From Clostridia bacterium (GTDB lineage Bacteria; Bacillota_A; Clostridia; Christensenellales; Borkfalkiaceae): a DNA stretch of 10,145 bases. Made by a program: the position numbers and the translations under genes. This document shows positions 1-6,737 of this stretch, piece by piece; position 1 is the stretch's first letter; each line of letters starts with the position of its first letter. Location of the stretch: positions 1-10,145 of the forward strand of contig JAGASB010000212.1 in assembly GCA_017621955.1 (NCBI GenBank). Direction: 5' to 3'. The notes beneath the pieces are model-generated. The model made no database searches. It worked only from the letters and a program-made list of their open reading frames with translations, and was not told the origin of the DNA.

Positions 1-924
1 ATCGTTATACCCCGTTATATATGCAGTTGTAAATTCACGGTGAGCAGTCTTTTTAAGTTCGGTTTGAAACAGTGAATTTTCTTTATAACTTGCACCGACT
101 TTATAATAAGCATCTATTGCACGGCGATATGCGTTTACAACCGTCGCAAGATAATATTCAGACTTCATTCTGCCTTCTATCTTAAACGAACAAACACCTG
201 CTTTATCAAGTTCACCTATATAATCAAGCAAGTTAAGGTCCTTACTATTCATTATGTAAGTTCCACGTTCGTCTTCTTGCATTTCCATAAAACCACATTC
301 TGAATCTTTTTCACGAATTTCATAATGCCATCTACACGCCTGAACGCATTCGCCACGATTACTGCTTCTACCCGTGCGATAATCGGATAACAAACATCTA
401 CCGCTATATGAAATACACATAGCGCCGTGTATGAACGTTTCAATTTCCATATCGGGAACTTTTTCGGATATAGTTTGAATTTCATTTAGCGATAATTCTC
501 GTGCTAAAATCACCCTTTTAACGCCGTAATTTTTCCAAAATTCTACCGTTTTATAGTTAAGTGTATTGGCTTGTGTGGATAAGTTTACTGCAAGATTTGG
601 GGCAACTGTGCGTGCAAGATAAATCAAACCCGTATCAGATATAATAGCGCCGTCAACGTTGATTTTTTCCAAAAACTTAAAGTATTCTTGCGCATTTTCA
701 ATATCGTCGTTTCTACCAAAAATATTTACGGTAACGTACACTTTTTTGCCGATTGAATGCGCAAACTGTACGGCCTCAATCATTTCTTCATCGGTAAAAT
801 TGCCTGCCAACGCACGCAAACTGAAATGCTTTCCGCCGATGTATACTGCATCAGCCCCAAAGTAAAAGGCTGTTTTAAGTTTGTTCATATCACCTGCAGG
901 TGATAAAAGTTCTATTTTTTTCAT
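1..924 (-). CDS. trhP: U32-family Fe-S protein, TrhP-like tRNA uridine hydroxylation protein (partial, C-terminus outside window)
   Basis: The first 308 residues are present, starting at an ATG (924-922) and running off the window edge; relatives are roughly 400-420 residues. The protein opens with the typical U32 start KKIELLSPAGD, followed by a TIM-barrel-like region. The U32 signature is intact at residues 162-180 (E162, F164, G167, C170, G175, C177, S180). C170, C177, C193 and C197 form the four-cysteine set that in this family holds a 4Fe-4S cluster. Although databases call the family 'collagenase-like peptidase', members next to a TrmR-type methyltransferase (B. subtilis YrrN/YrrO, E. 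coli YegQ) carry out prephenate-dependent hydroxylation of U34 in tRNA. The ATG overlaps the methyltransferase stop as ATGA, with a GGAA ribosome site 8 nt upstream, so translation is probably coupled. The TrhP role is inferred from context and family; the U32 assignment itself is secure. Confidence 0.88.
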   Translation of the reverse strand, partial: MKKIELLSPAGDMNKLKTAFYFGADAVYIGGKHFSLRALAGNFTDEEMIEAVQFAHSIGKKVYVTVNIFGRNDDIENAQEYFKFLEKINVDGAIISDTGLIYLARTVAPNLAVNLSTQANTLNYKTVEFWKNYGVKRVILARELSLNEIQTISEKVPDMEIETFIHGAMCISYSGRCLLSDYRTGRSSNRGECVQACRWHYEIREKDSECGFMEMQEDERGTYIMNSKDLNLLDYIGELDKAGVCSFKIEGRMKSEYYLATVVNAYRRAIDAYYKVGASYKENSLFQTELKKTAHREFTTAYITGYND

Positions 925-1508
925 CTTAATTTTTCCGTAACGCTTACGCCGTCTTCTATATCAAAAATTTCAGTCCTTAAATTTTCAGAGTTGGTAACGG
1001 CTGTAAGAAAGTTTTCCATACTGTGTTTTGTCGTGTTAAATCTATGTGGTGTTTTCACCTTATCCCCAACGTACCCACGAAAAAGTACGTTGTCCGCAAA
1101 CAATACTCCGCCCACGTTTAGAACGGATAGTAAGTGCGGTAAATATTCAAAGTAATGACCTTTTGGTCCGTCAAGAAATATAAAGTCGTATTCGCCCGTT
1201 AAAACGGGGATAATTTCAGAAGCGTCGCCCAAAAATATTTTAGCACGGTCTTGCACACCGAAAAATTTATAATTTTCCTTTGCTATAACCACCTTTTCTT
1301 CGTCAATTTCAATGCCTGTAAGCGTTGAACTTTGACTATTTAACAGCATTGCAATACCTGAAAGACCACGGTTTACACCTATCTCTAATATTTTTTTAGG
1401 CTGTTTTTCTTTTGCTTTTTCAATCAGCAGTTCAAACGACTTATCCCTTAATATAGGTTCGCCCGCTAATTTTGCTTCTTCCCTTAATTCGTATAAATGC
1501 TCAATCAA
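921..1508 (-). CDS. trmR: TrmR-like tRNA 5-hydroxyuridine methyltransferase (class I SAM-dependent O-methyltransferase)
   Basis: A 195-residue class I SAM methyltransferase of the catechol-O-methyltransferase-like type. The SAM-binding motif I is LEIGVNRGLSG (residues 41-51), the acidic strand end is E67-D69, and the likely metal ligands are D113 (FLDGPKG) and D139-N140 (ADN), as in the Mg-dependent TrmR/YrrM family, which methylates 5-hydroxyuridine at tRNA position 34 to 5-methoxyuridine. The C-terminal DGVSV motif also fits YrrM. It starts at TTG (1508-1506), directly after the RNase J stop and in the same frame, so no earlier start is possible; GGTGG within the RNase J end serves as a plausible ribosome site. 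The N-terminus is about 20 residues shorter than in B. subtilis YrrM. The downstream U32 gene overlaps by 4 nt, which supports the U34 modification role. A general O-methyltransferase acting on a small molecule is the alternative. Confidence 0.85.
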   Translation of the reverse strand: MIEHLYELREEAKLAGEPILRDKSFELLIEKAKEKQPKKILEIGVNRGLSGIAMLLNSQSSTLTGIEIDEEKVVIAKENYKFFGVQDRAKIFLGDASEIIPVLTGEYDFIFLDGPKGHYFEYLPHLLSVLNVGGVLFADNVLFRGYVGDKVKTPHRFNTTKHSMENFLTAVTNSENLRTEIFDIEDGVSVTEKLR

Positions 1509-3248
1509 TTAAACCACCATTACCACCGGCAAAATCATAGGATTTTTCTTTGTTGCCTTAAAGATATAATTTTTTATACTGCGCCTTATTATTCCGTTAA
1601 GTTCGGTTTCGTCACGCACGGTGCGTAAGTCCACACGCTTTAACGCATTGATAACGTTGGCTTTTGCCTCTGCTATCATTTCTTCACTAAACACTAATCC
1701 TTTGCCGATAATTTCAAGCGAAGTAAGTTGAGCGGAAAGTTCTTCAACACCAACTACTACTACAACCAAACCGTCTTCCGATAAATGTATTCTATCACGA
1801 AGAACGAAACTGTCTGCCCCGTCAATGCCAACACCGTCAACAAACCTACTGCCCGCAGAAAATTTTTCACCAAACTTAATAGTATCTTTGGTAAGTTCAA
1901 CCGTGTCACCTATGTCGGCGATTAAAATATTACTTTCACGCATTCCTACGCTTTCTGCAAGACGTGCGTGCTTTTTAAGATGACGGTATTCACCGTGTAC
2001 GGGAATAAAGAACTTTGGCTTAATTAGTGAGTGCAACATTTTAAGTTCGTCTTGACAAGCGTGCCCTGAAACGTGAATGGGTTCTAACGATTCGTAAATA
2101 ACTTCTGCACCTAACCTATATAGATTGTTTATTACGCCGTAAATCATTTTTTCATTGCCAGGGATAACCGAAGCGCTTATAACAACCGTGTCGTTTTTGC
2201 CTATAACTACCTTGTTAAATTCACCGCTAGCCATACGGGTTAAAGCACTCATAGGTTCGCCTTGTGTTCCCGTTGAAACTATTAAAACTTGTTCGTCCTT
2301 AAAACTTTTTATCTTTTCAACATCGATAATAAGTCCGTCGGGAATTTTAAGTTCGCCTATCTTTGCCGCCGCCTCTGCAATGTTAATCATACTGCGCCCT
2401 GAAAAAGCGACTTTTCTTTTATATTGCACGGCAAGGTCCAAAATTTGTTGCAGTCTATGAACGTTAGAAGCAAATGTCGCTATTATTAGTCGCCTTTTTG
2501 CGTTGTCGTTGAAAACGTGGTCAAGTGTGTCTTTAACCACCGACTCACTCATAGTAGTGCCCTTAATTTCAATATTGGTTGAATCTGCCATCAATAACAG
2601 CACACCTTTTTTACCGATTTCAGAAATACGGTTAAGGTCCATAGTGTCACCGTTTACGGGCGTAAAGTCTATCTTAAAATCGCCCGAATGGAACACTACG
2701 CCGACGGGGGTTGTTATAGAAAGCCCCACAGCCCCTGCGATTGAGTGATTAACGTTAATAAATTCGATAGAGAAGCAACCAAGCTTAATTACACTACCCG
2801 GTTTAACGCAGTTTAAACTCACTTCGTTTAAGCGATGTTCTTTGAGTTTGTTTTCAATAAGCGTTAAAGTAAGTTTAGTGCCGAATATCGGTGCGGATAT
2901 TTCTTTCATTATATACGGTAAACCACCTATGTGGTCTTCGTGCCCGTGCGTTATAACTATACCACGAATTTTAGACTTGTTCTGTTGAAGATACGATACG
3001 TCTGGTATAACAAGGTCAACACCCGGCATATTGTCGCCTGGGAACGTTAGCCCTGCGTCGATTACGATTATATCTTTACCAAACTCTAACGCTGTCATAT
3101 TTTTGCCGATTTCACCAACGCCACCTAAAAACCTTACTTTAAGATTTTTTTTCGTATACTTTACGGGTTTTGGTTGTGATACCGACATATCTTTTATATT
3201 GTTTTTTGCTTTTACGGCAATTTTGCCGTTGGGTTTTTTAACTTTCAA
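1509..3248 (-). CDS. rnj: Ribonuclease J
   Basis: A 579-residue metallo-beta-lactamase/beta-CASP nuclease for mRNA decay and rRNA/mRNA 5'-end processing in the cytoplasm. The zinc motif HGHEDH lies at residues 101-106, with further ligands H168 (NVNH), D190 (HSGDFKID) and H418 (PVHGEYRHL). The beta-CASP region includes STGTQGEP (325-332), ISASVIPGNE (357-366) and SGHA (394-397), followed by the RNase J C-terminal domain to residue 579. Typical RNase J starts near residue 36 here (NLKVRFLGGVGEIGKN), so there is a lysine-rich extension of about 35 residues, as often seen in clostridia. The start is TTG, chosen because AAGGAG lies 5 nt upstream (3259-3254); the next in-frame ATG (codon 21) has no ribosome site. 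It is the promoter-proximal gene of the trmR-trhP unit. Whether it is the J1 or J2 type cannot be told from the sequence. Confidence 0.96.
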   Translation of the reverse strand: MKVKKPNGKIAVKAKNNIKDMSVSQPKPVKYTKKNLKVRFLGGVGEIGKNMTALEFGKDIIVIDAGLTFPGDNMPGVDLVIPDVSYLQQNKSKIRGIVITHGHEDHIGGLPYIMKEISAPIFGTKLTLTLIENKLKEHRLNEVSLNCVKPGSVIKLGCFSIEFINVNHSIAGAVGLSITTPVGVVFHSGDFKIDFTPVNGDTMDLNRISEIGKKGVLLLMADSTNIEIKGTTMSESVVKDTLDHVFNDNAKRRLIIATFASNVHRLQQILDLAVQYKRKVAFSGRSMINIAEAAAKIGELKIPDGLIIDVEKIKSFKDEQVLIVSTGTQGEPMSALTRMASGEFNKVVIGKNDTVVISASVIPGNEKMIYGVINNLYRLGAEVIYESLEPIHVSGHACQDELKMLHSLIKPKFFIPVHGEYRHLKKHARLAESVGMRESNILIADIGDTVELTKDTIKFGEKFSAGSRFVDGVGIDGADSFVLRDRIHLSEDGLVVVVVGVEELSAQLTSLEIIGKGLVFSEEMIAEAKANVINALKRVDLRTVRDETELNGIIRRSIKNYIFKATKKNPMILPVVMVV

Positions 3249-3253
3249 TGAGT

Positions 3254-3259
3254 CTCCTT
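3254..3259 (-). promoter_or_regulatory. Ribosome binding site of the RNase J gene
   Basis: AAGGAG on the minus strand, 5 nt before the TTG codon at 3248-3246. It decides the start, because no ATG is available at a suitable distance. Confidence 0.85.
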
Positions 3260-3299
3260 AAATATATAAATGCAATTAGTTACGTTTTTTATAAGTAGT

Positions 3300-3328
3300 A
3301 TTATACACTTTTTTGTCCGAATTGTAAA
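3300..3328 (-). promoter_or_regulatory. Sigma-A-type promoter for rnj-trmR-trhP
   Basis: On the minus strand the -35 box TTTACA (3328-3323) and the -10 box TATAAT (3305-3300) are separated by exactly 17 nt. Transcription would start near 3293, giving a leader of about 45 nt before the TTG start of RNase J. This is the only near-consensus pair found on this strand in the spacer. Confidence 0.82.
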
Positions 3329-3378
3329 CAGTATTTAAAAGACAATCAAAGAATTTAAATTTTAGGGGGTTAAAACAC

Positions 3379-3407
3379 TTGAAAAAAAAGTCGTATAATA
3401 GTATAAT
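3379..3407 (+). promoter_or_regulatory. Sigma-A-type promoter for serC-serA
   Basis: The -35 box TTGAAA (3379-3384) and the -10 box TATAAT (3402-3407) are 17 nt apart, a near-consensus arrangement. A second TATAAT at 3394-3399 lies only 9 nt from the same -35 box and is probably not used with it. Transcription should start near 3414, leaving a leader of about 79 nt before serC. No T-box, riboswitch or convincing attenuator was seen in that leader. Confidence 0.85.
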
Positions 3408-3481
3408 CTAATACAAGTTAATTTAAAAACGTATTGTTTTATGTTGATTTTGAACTTTGTTTTTTAGAAAAATTCACTCGT

Positions 3482-3485
3482 GAGG
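3482..3485 (+). promoter_or_regulatory. Ribosome binding site of serC
   Basis: GAGG, 7 nt before the ATG at 3493, which fixes the serC start. Confidence 0.75.
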
Positions 3486-3492
3486 TTTTAAT

Positions 3493-4566
3493 ATGAGAGT
3501 ATACAATTTTGCAGCAGGTCCTTCTACTCTTCCACTCCCCGTGCTTGAACAAGCACAAAAGGAACTCCTTGACTATCAAGGAACGGGAATGAGCATTATT
3601 GAAATGAGCCACCGCGGTAAACCGTTTATGGCTGTCAATGACGAAGCTAACGCACTACTTAGGGAACTTATGAATATTCCCGATAATTATTCAGTGCTTT
3701 TCGTTCAAGGCGGTGCTACCCAACAGTTTGCAGCCGTTCCACTAAACTTACTTAAAAACGGTAAGGCCGATTATATCTTGACCGGTAACTTCGCTTCTAA
3801 GGCTTACGAAGAAGGTACTAAGTACGGCGATATGGCAATCGCTGCTTCTTCAAAAGAAGCAAACTATACCTATATCCCCGATATGAAAAACGTTAAGTTC
3901 CGTGACGGTATCGACTACGTTCATACAACTTATAACAACACTATTTTCGGTACAAGATACACTGAACTTCCTAAGACTGACGCTACACTTGTTACCGATA
4001 TGAGTTCTTGCATTTTAAGTGAAGTGGTTGACGTAAGTAAATTCGGTTTAATCTATGCAGGCGCACAAAAGAATATTGCCCCCGCAGGTTTAACTATCGT
4101 TATCGTTAGAAAAGATTTATTAGGTAACGCTTCACCCGTTTGCCCCATTATGCTTAACTACGCTATTCAAGATAAGAACGACAGTTTGTATAACACTCCG
4201 CCGTGCTTCCCTATCTATATGTCAATGTTAGTTTTCAGATGGCTTAAAAACTTAGGTGGTGTTAGTGTTATGCAAAAGATAAACGAAGAAAAGGCTAAAC
4301 TCCTTTACGACTTTATCGATAACTCTAATTTCTACACCAACAAGGTTGCTGTTAAAGACCGTTCTCTTATGAACGTTCCGTTCGTTTCACCAAGCGAAGA
4401 ACTTGACGCTAAGTTCGTTGCAGAAGCGACAAAGGCTGGTCTTGTTTCTCTTAAAGGTCACAGAGTTACAGGCGGTATGAGAGCGTCTATTTACAACGCT
4501 ATGCCTATCGAAGGCGTTAAAGCGCTTATCGAATTTATGAAGAAATTTGAAATGGAGAATAAGTAA
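3493..4566 (+). CDS. serC: Phosphoserine aminotransferase
   Basis: A complete 357-residue PLP-dependent class V aminotransferase. It converts 3-phosphohydroxypyruvate and glutamate to O-phosphoserine and 2-oxoglutarate in serine synthesis; family members can also serve pyridoxal phosphate synthesis. The start NFAAGPSTLP is the family hallmark. SHRGKPF (39-45) and the cofactor phosphate region QGGATQQF (72-79) follow, then D169 (TDMSS) and the Schiff-base lysine K193 in AQKNIAPAG. The C-terminal GHRVTGGMRASIYNA (322-336) carries the substrate-binding residues; the VT in place of the commoner SV or LV is a mild variation. Length is normal for the family (about 360). It is first in a two-gene operon with serA, only 1 nt apart, behind a strong predicted promoter. 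Confidence 0.97.
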   Translation: MRVYNFAAGPSTLPLPVLEQAQKELLDYQGTGMSIIEMSHRGKPFMAVNDEANALLRELMNIPDNYSVLFVQGGATQQFAAVPLNLLKNGKADYILTGNFASKAYEEGTKYGDMAIAASSKEANYTYIPDMKNVKFRDGIDYVHTTYNNTIFGTRYTELPKTDATLVTDMSSCILSEVVDVSKFGLIYAGAQKNIAPAGLTIVIVRKDLLGNASPVCPIMLNYAIQDKNDSLYNTPPCFPIYMSMLVFRWLKNLGGVSVMQKINEEKAKLLYDFIDNSNFYTNKVAVKDRSLMNVPFVSPSEELDAKFVAEATKAGLVSLKGHRVTGGMRASIYNAMPIEGVKALIEFMKKFEMENK

Positions 4567-4567
4567 A

Positions 4568-5734
4568 ATGAAAAATATACTTACCTTAAACGCAATAAGC
4601 CCCGTTATTAACGACGTGTTTGATGAAACTTATAACGTTGGTAACGACGTTGCTTCCCCCGTTGGTATTATGCTCCGTTCGTTCAAGATGCACGATTACG
4701 CTCTTGACAAAAACACCGTTGCTATCGCAAGGGCAGGCGCAGGTACTAACAATATCCCCGTAAAAGAATACGCTGAACAAGGCGTGGTAGTTTTTAATAC
4801 CCCCGGTGCTAATGCAAACGCTGTTAAGGAACTTGTTCTTTGCGCACTTTTGATGGGTTCAAGAAACGTTATCAACGCTACCGATTGGGTTAAGACGCTT
4901 AAAGGTCAGGGCGATGAAGTTGGCAAACTTGTTGAAAAAGGCAAGTCAAACTTTGCAGGCCGTGAAATTATGGGCAAAACGCTTGGCGTTATCGGTCTTG
5001 GTGCTATCGGCGCTTTGGTTGCAAACGCTGCGCTTGACCTTGGTATGCAAGTTTACGGTTACGACCCTTTCCTTTCTGTAAACGCTGCGCTTAAACTTTC
5101 TTCAAACGTTAAAATCGTTAAAGACCTTAACGACATTGCTAAAAACTGTGATTATATCACTATTCATATCCCCTATATCGCTGACCAAAACAAAGGCATT
5201 ATCAGTAGCGGTCTTATTAGAAAAATGAAAGACGGTGTTGTTTTAGTAAACTGCGCAAGGGGCGAACTTGTTGATAACAATGCAATCGTTAAAGCAACGG
5301 AAAGCGGTAAGGTTGCAAAATATATCGTTGACTTCCCCGCTGACGAACTTATCGGTGCTAAAAACGTTATTTGTATTCCACACCTTGGCGCTTCAACCGA
5401 AGAAGCAGAAGATAACTGCGCTATTATGGCTGCTAAACAACTTATCGACTATATCGAAAACGGCAATATCGTAAACAGCGTTAATTACCCCACTTGCTCT
5501 ATGCCAAGAACTACTGATTATAGGCTTGTTATTCTTCATAAGAATACTCAAAATATCCTTGCTCAAATCACCGGCACTGTTGGTAATGAAGGCATCAATA
5601 TTTCTAACCTTACCAACCAAAGCAAAGGCGATTACGCAGTTACTATTTTAGATATCGACAACAAGGTTTCTGACGATGCAATTTCTCACATCTCACAAGT
5701 TGAAAACATCATTAAAGTTAGGGTTATAAAGTAA
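4568..5734 (+). CDS. serA: D-3-phosphoglycerate dehydrogenase, short ACT-domain form
   Basis: A 388-residue NAD-dependent 2-hydroxyacid dehydrogenase that oxidises 3-phosphoglycerate to 3-phosphohydroxypyruvate, the substrate of the neighbouring SerC. The nucleotide-binding Rossmann motif GLGAIG is at 143-148 with D167 as the likely adenosine-ribose acid. Catalytic residues are R231 (CARGE), E260 (FPADE) and H272 (PHLGAST); the R-to-E distance of 29 equals that in E. coli SerA, but the E-to-H loop is about 11 residues shorter. A C-terminal ACT domain (about 318-388) suggests allosteric control, classically by serine; the extra intervening domain of long SerA forms is absent. The ATG at 4568 is chosen over an upstream TTG at 4547 because residues before it (KWRISK) do not fit the family and GGAG lies 10 nt before the ATG. 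Confidence 0.95.
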   Translation: MKNILTLNAISPVINDVFDETYNVGNDVASPVGIMLRSFKMHDYALDKNTVAIARAGAGTNNIPVKEYAEQGVVVFNTPGANANAVKELVLCALLMGSRNVINATDWVKTLKGQGDEVGKLVEKGKSNFAGREIMGKTLGVIGLGAIGALVANAALDLGMQVYGYDPFLSVNAALKLSSNVKIVKDLNDIAKNCDYITIHIPYIADQNKGIISSGLIRKMKDGVVLVNCARGELVDNNAIVKATESGKVAKYIVDFPADELIGAKNVICIPHLGASTEEAEDNCAIMAAKQLIDYIENGNIVNSVNYPTCSMPRTTDYRLVILHKNTQNILAQITGTVGNEGINISNLTNQSKGDYAVTILDIDNKVSDDAISHISQVENIIKVRVIK

Positions 5735-5753
5735 AACATTTCACATTAAATTC

Positions 5754-5792
5754 AAAACCACGGTAGGAAAAACTTTCCCGCCGTGGTTTTTT
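5754..5792 (+). terminator. Rho-independent terminator after serA
   Basis: Arms AAAACCACGG (5754-5763) and CCGTGGTTTT (5781-5790) pair over 10 bp; an inner GGAAA/TTTCC stem (5766-5770 with 5774-5778) extends the hairpin, and a T run to 5792 follows. It lies 20 nt after the serA stop. Because the arms begin with four A residues, it may also end transcription of the convergent minus-strand gene at 5818. Confidence 0.88.
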
Positions 5793-5817
5793 ATAATTAT
5801 TACAATATTTATAGTAT

Positions 5818-6630
5818 TTAATTTTCGTCAACGAAACATACGCTGTTTTCGGCAACGTCGTCATTGAGAACTTTACCTGTTATTTTTAATCCTGATAAGC
5901 AAACGTGTTTGCCCTTTCTAACGTCAAAAGCCACTCTATCGACTTGTGCTTCAATATCGCTAAACACAACTCTTTGAATATTTCTGCCGTAAAGCAAGGC
6001 TACCGTGCTTGCTTTTGCCTTTATATTTCTAATCAAAATATTTAGAACGACGTGATAACGGTGAACTCTTCTATACTGCTCGTAAAGATAATCGCCCATA
6101 ACGAAGAAGTTTTGTTTTACTTGTCCGCTTAAATCATAGAAGAAGCAGTCCCTAGTGCCTACGCCAAGCGCTATCGCATTGGTGCAGTTATTAAAGGTTG
6201 AATTTCTTACCTTGATTGCAAGCGTTGACGCTAATATAATAGCAAAGTTATCTACGTCGTAAAAATTAAGTCCTTCAATAACCGAATAGGTTATATTTGT
6301 AAATAGCACGCAACCACCGACTATCTTTGCATTGTTTTTGCCTGATAATACTATATTTTTTTGCGTATACTCTATCATATGCCCAACGCCCGACGGACCG
6401 TTTATATTAGCAAATAAAATATTATCGTCTTTTCCGTCGTAATAAACGGTTGCACCGTCAATTACAAAATGAAGTGAATCATAAAGATAGCAAGTTTTGT
6501 CAACGTGCCATTCTCCGCCGTCTAAAACTACCGTGCCTATATTTTCTTTAACAGCCAATTCTATGGCGTTTTGTATGGCTTGCCTATCGTTGCCGGTATT
6601 CTTTTCAACATAAACTTTGGTCATCATCAT
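5818..6630 (-). CDS. Right-handed beta-helix (pectate-lyase-fold) protein of unknown function
   Basis: A 270-residue protein when started at the first of three consecutive ATG codons (6630-6622). The N-terminal part, NDRQAIQNAIELA followed by a TVVLDGGEWHV strand (residues 14-43), is the usual capping region of the pectate lyase/GH28 superfamily. After it come short repeated beta-rungs rich in N, I, V and S (for example 92-110, 115-125, 130-150, 195-210, 218-255). I see none of the GH28 catalytic motifs (NTD, DD, GHG, RIK), no signal peptide and no membrane segment, so it looks cytoplasmic and may not be a hydrolase. GGAA lies 10 nt before the first ATG; an upstream TTG at 6654 has no ribosome site. 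It stands alone, convergent to serA and divergent from the radical SAM gene; no clear promoter is visible. Fold assignment is moderately sure; function is unknown. Confidence 0.72.
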   Translation of the reverse strand: MMMTKVYVEKNTGNDRQAIQNAIELAVKENIGTVVLDGGEWHVDKTCYLYDSLHFVIDGATVYYDGKDDNILFANINGPSGVGHMIEYTQKNIVLSGKNNAKIVGGCVLFTNITYSVIEGLNFYDVDNFAIILASTLAIKVRNSTFNNCTNAIALGVGTRDCFFYDLSGQVKQNFFVMGDYLYEQYRRVHRYHVVLNILIRNIKAKASTVALLYGRNIQRVVFSDIEAQVDRVAFDVRKGKHVCLSGLKITGKVLNDDVAENSVCFVDEN

Positions 6631-6697
6631 ATCTTTTAAATTCCGTTCCGGCAATTTATAAAAATACGAACATTTGTTTGCTTTTTATTTTTTGTTA

Positions 6698-6706
6698 TGA
6701 TACAAT
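6698..6706 (+). promoter_or_regulatory. Extended -10 promoter for the radical SAM/DUF4130 operon
   Basis: TGATACAAT is an extended -10 element (TG, one base, TACAAT). The sequence 17 nt upstream, TTGCTT (6678-6683), is only a weak -35 box, which fits dependence on the extended -10. Transcription would start near 6713, about 25 nt before the gene. The match is inferred by eye only. Confidence 0.6.
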
Positions 6707-6737
6707 GTATTAAAAGACTTGTTTATTCGGGGTTTTT

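Noticed and set aside
1..924. Reading the U32 gene as a secreted collagenase/peptidase
   Set aside because: There is no signal peptide, the Fe-S cysteine set is present and the neighbour is a TrmR-type methyltransferase, all of which fit tRNA modification instead.
3352..3361. Palindrome AATTTAAATT as a possible operator
   Set aside because: It is made only of A and T in an AT-rich spacer and has no second copy; chance cannot be excluded, so it is not listed as a feature.
3394..3399. A second TATAAT in the serC promoter region
   Set aside because: It lies only 9 nt from the TTGAAA box, far too close; the TATAAT at 3402-3407 has the ideal 17-nt spacing.
3441..3467. A short reading frame (MLILNFVF) in the serC leader, a possible regulatory leader peptide
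   Set aside because: It has no ribosome site, no serine codons and no paired terminator/antiterminator structure; in such AT-rich sequence a frame of this size is expected by chance.
4547..4567. An earlier TTG start for serA overlapping the end of serC
   Set aside because: The extra residues (KWRISK) do not fit the SerA family start, and the ATG at 4568 has a GGAG site upstream and the usual family N-terminus.
6631..6654. An earlier TTG start for the beta-helix protein
   Set aside because: No ribosome site precedes it and the extra eight residues resemble nothing; the run of three ATG codons at 6630-6622 has GGAA upstream.
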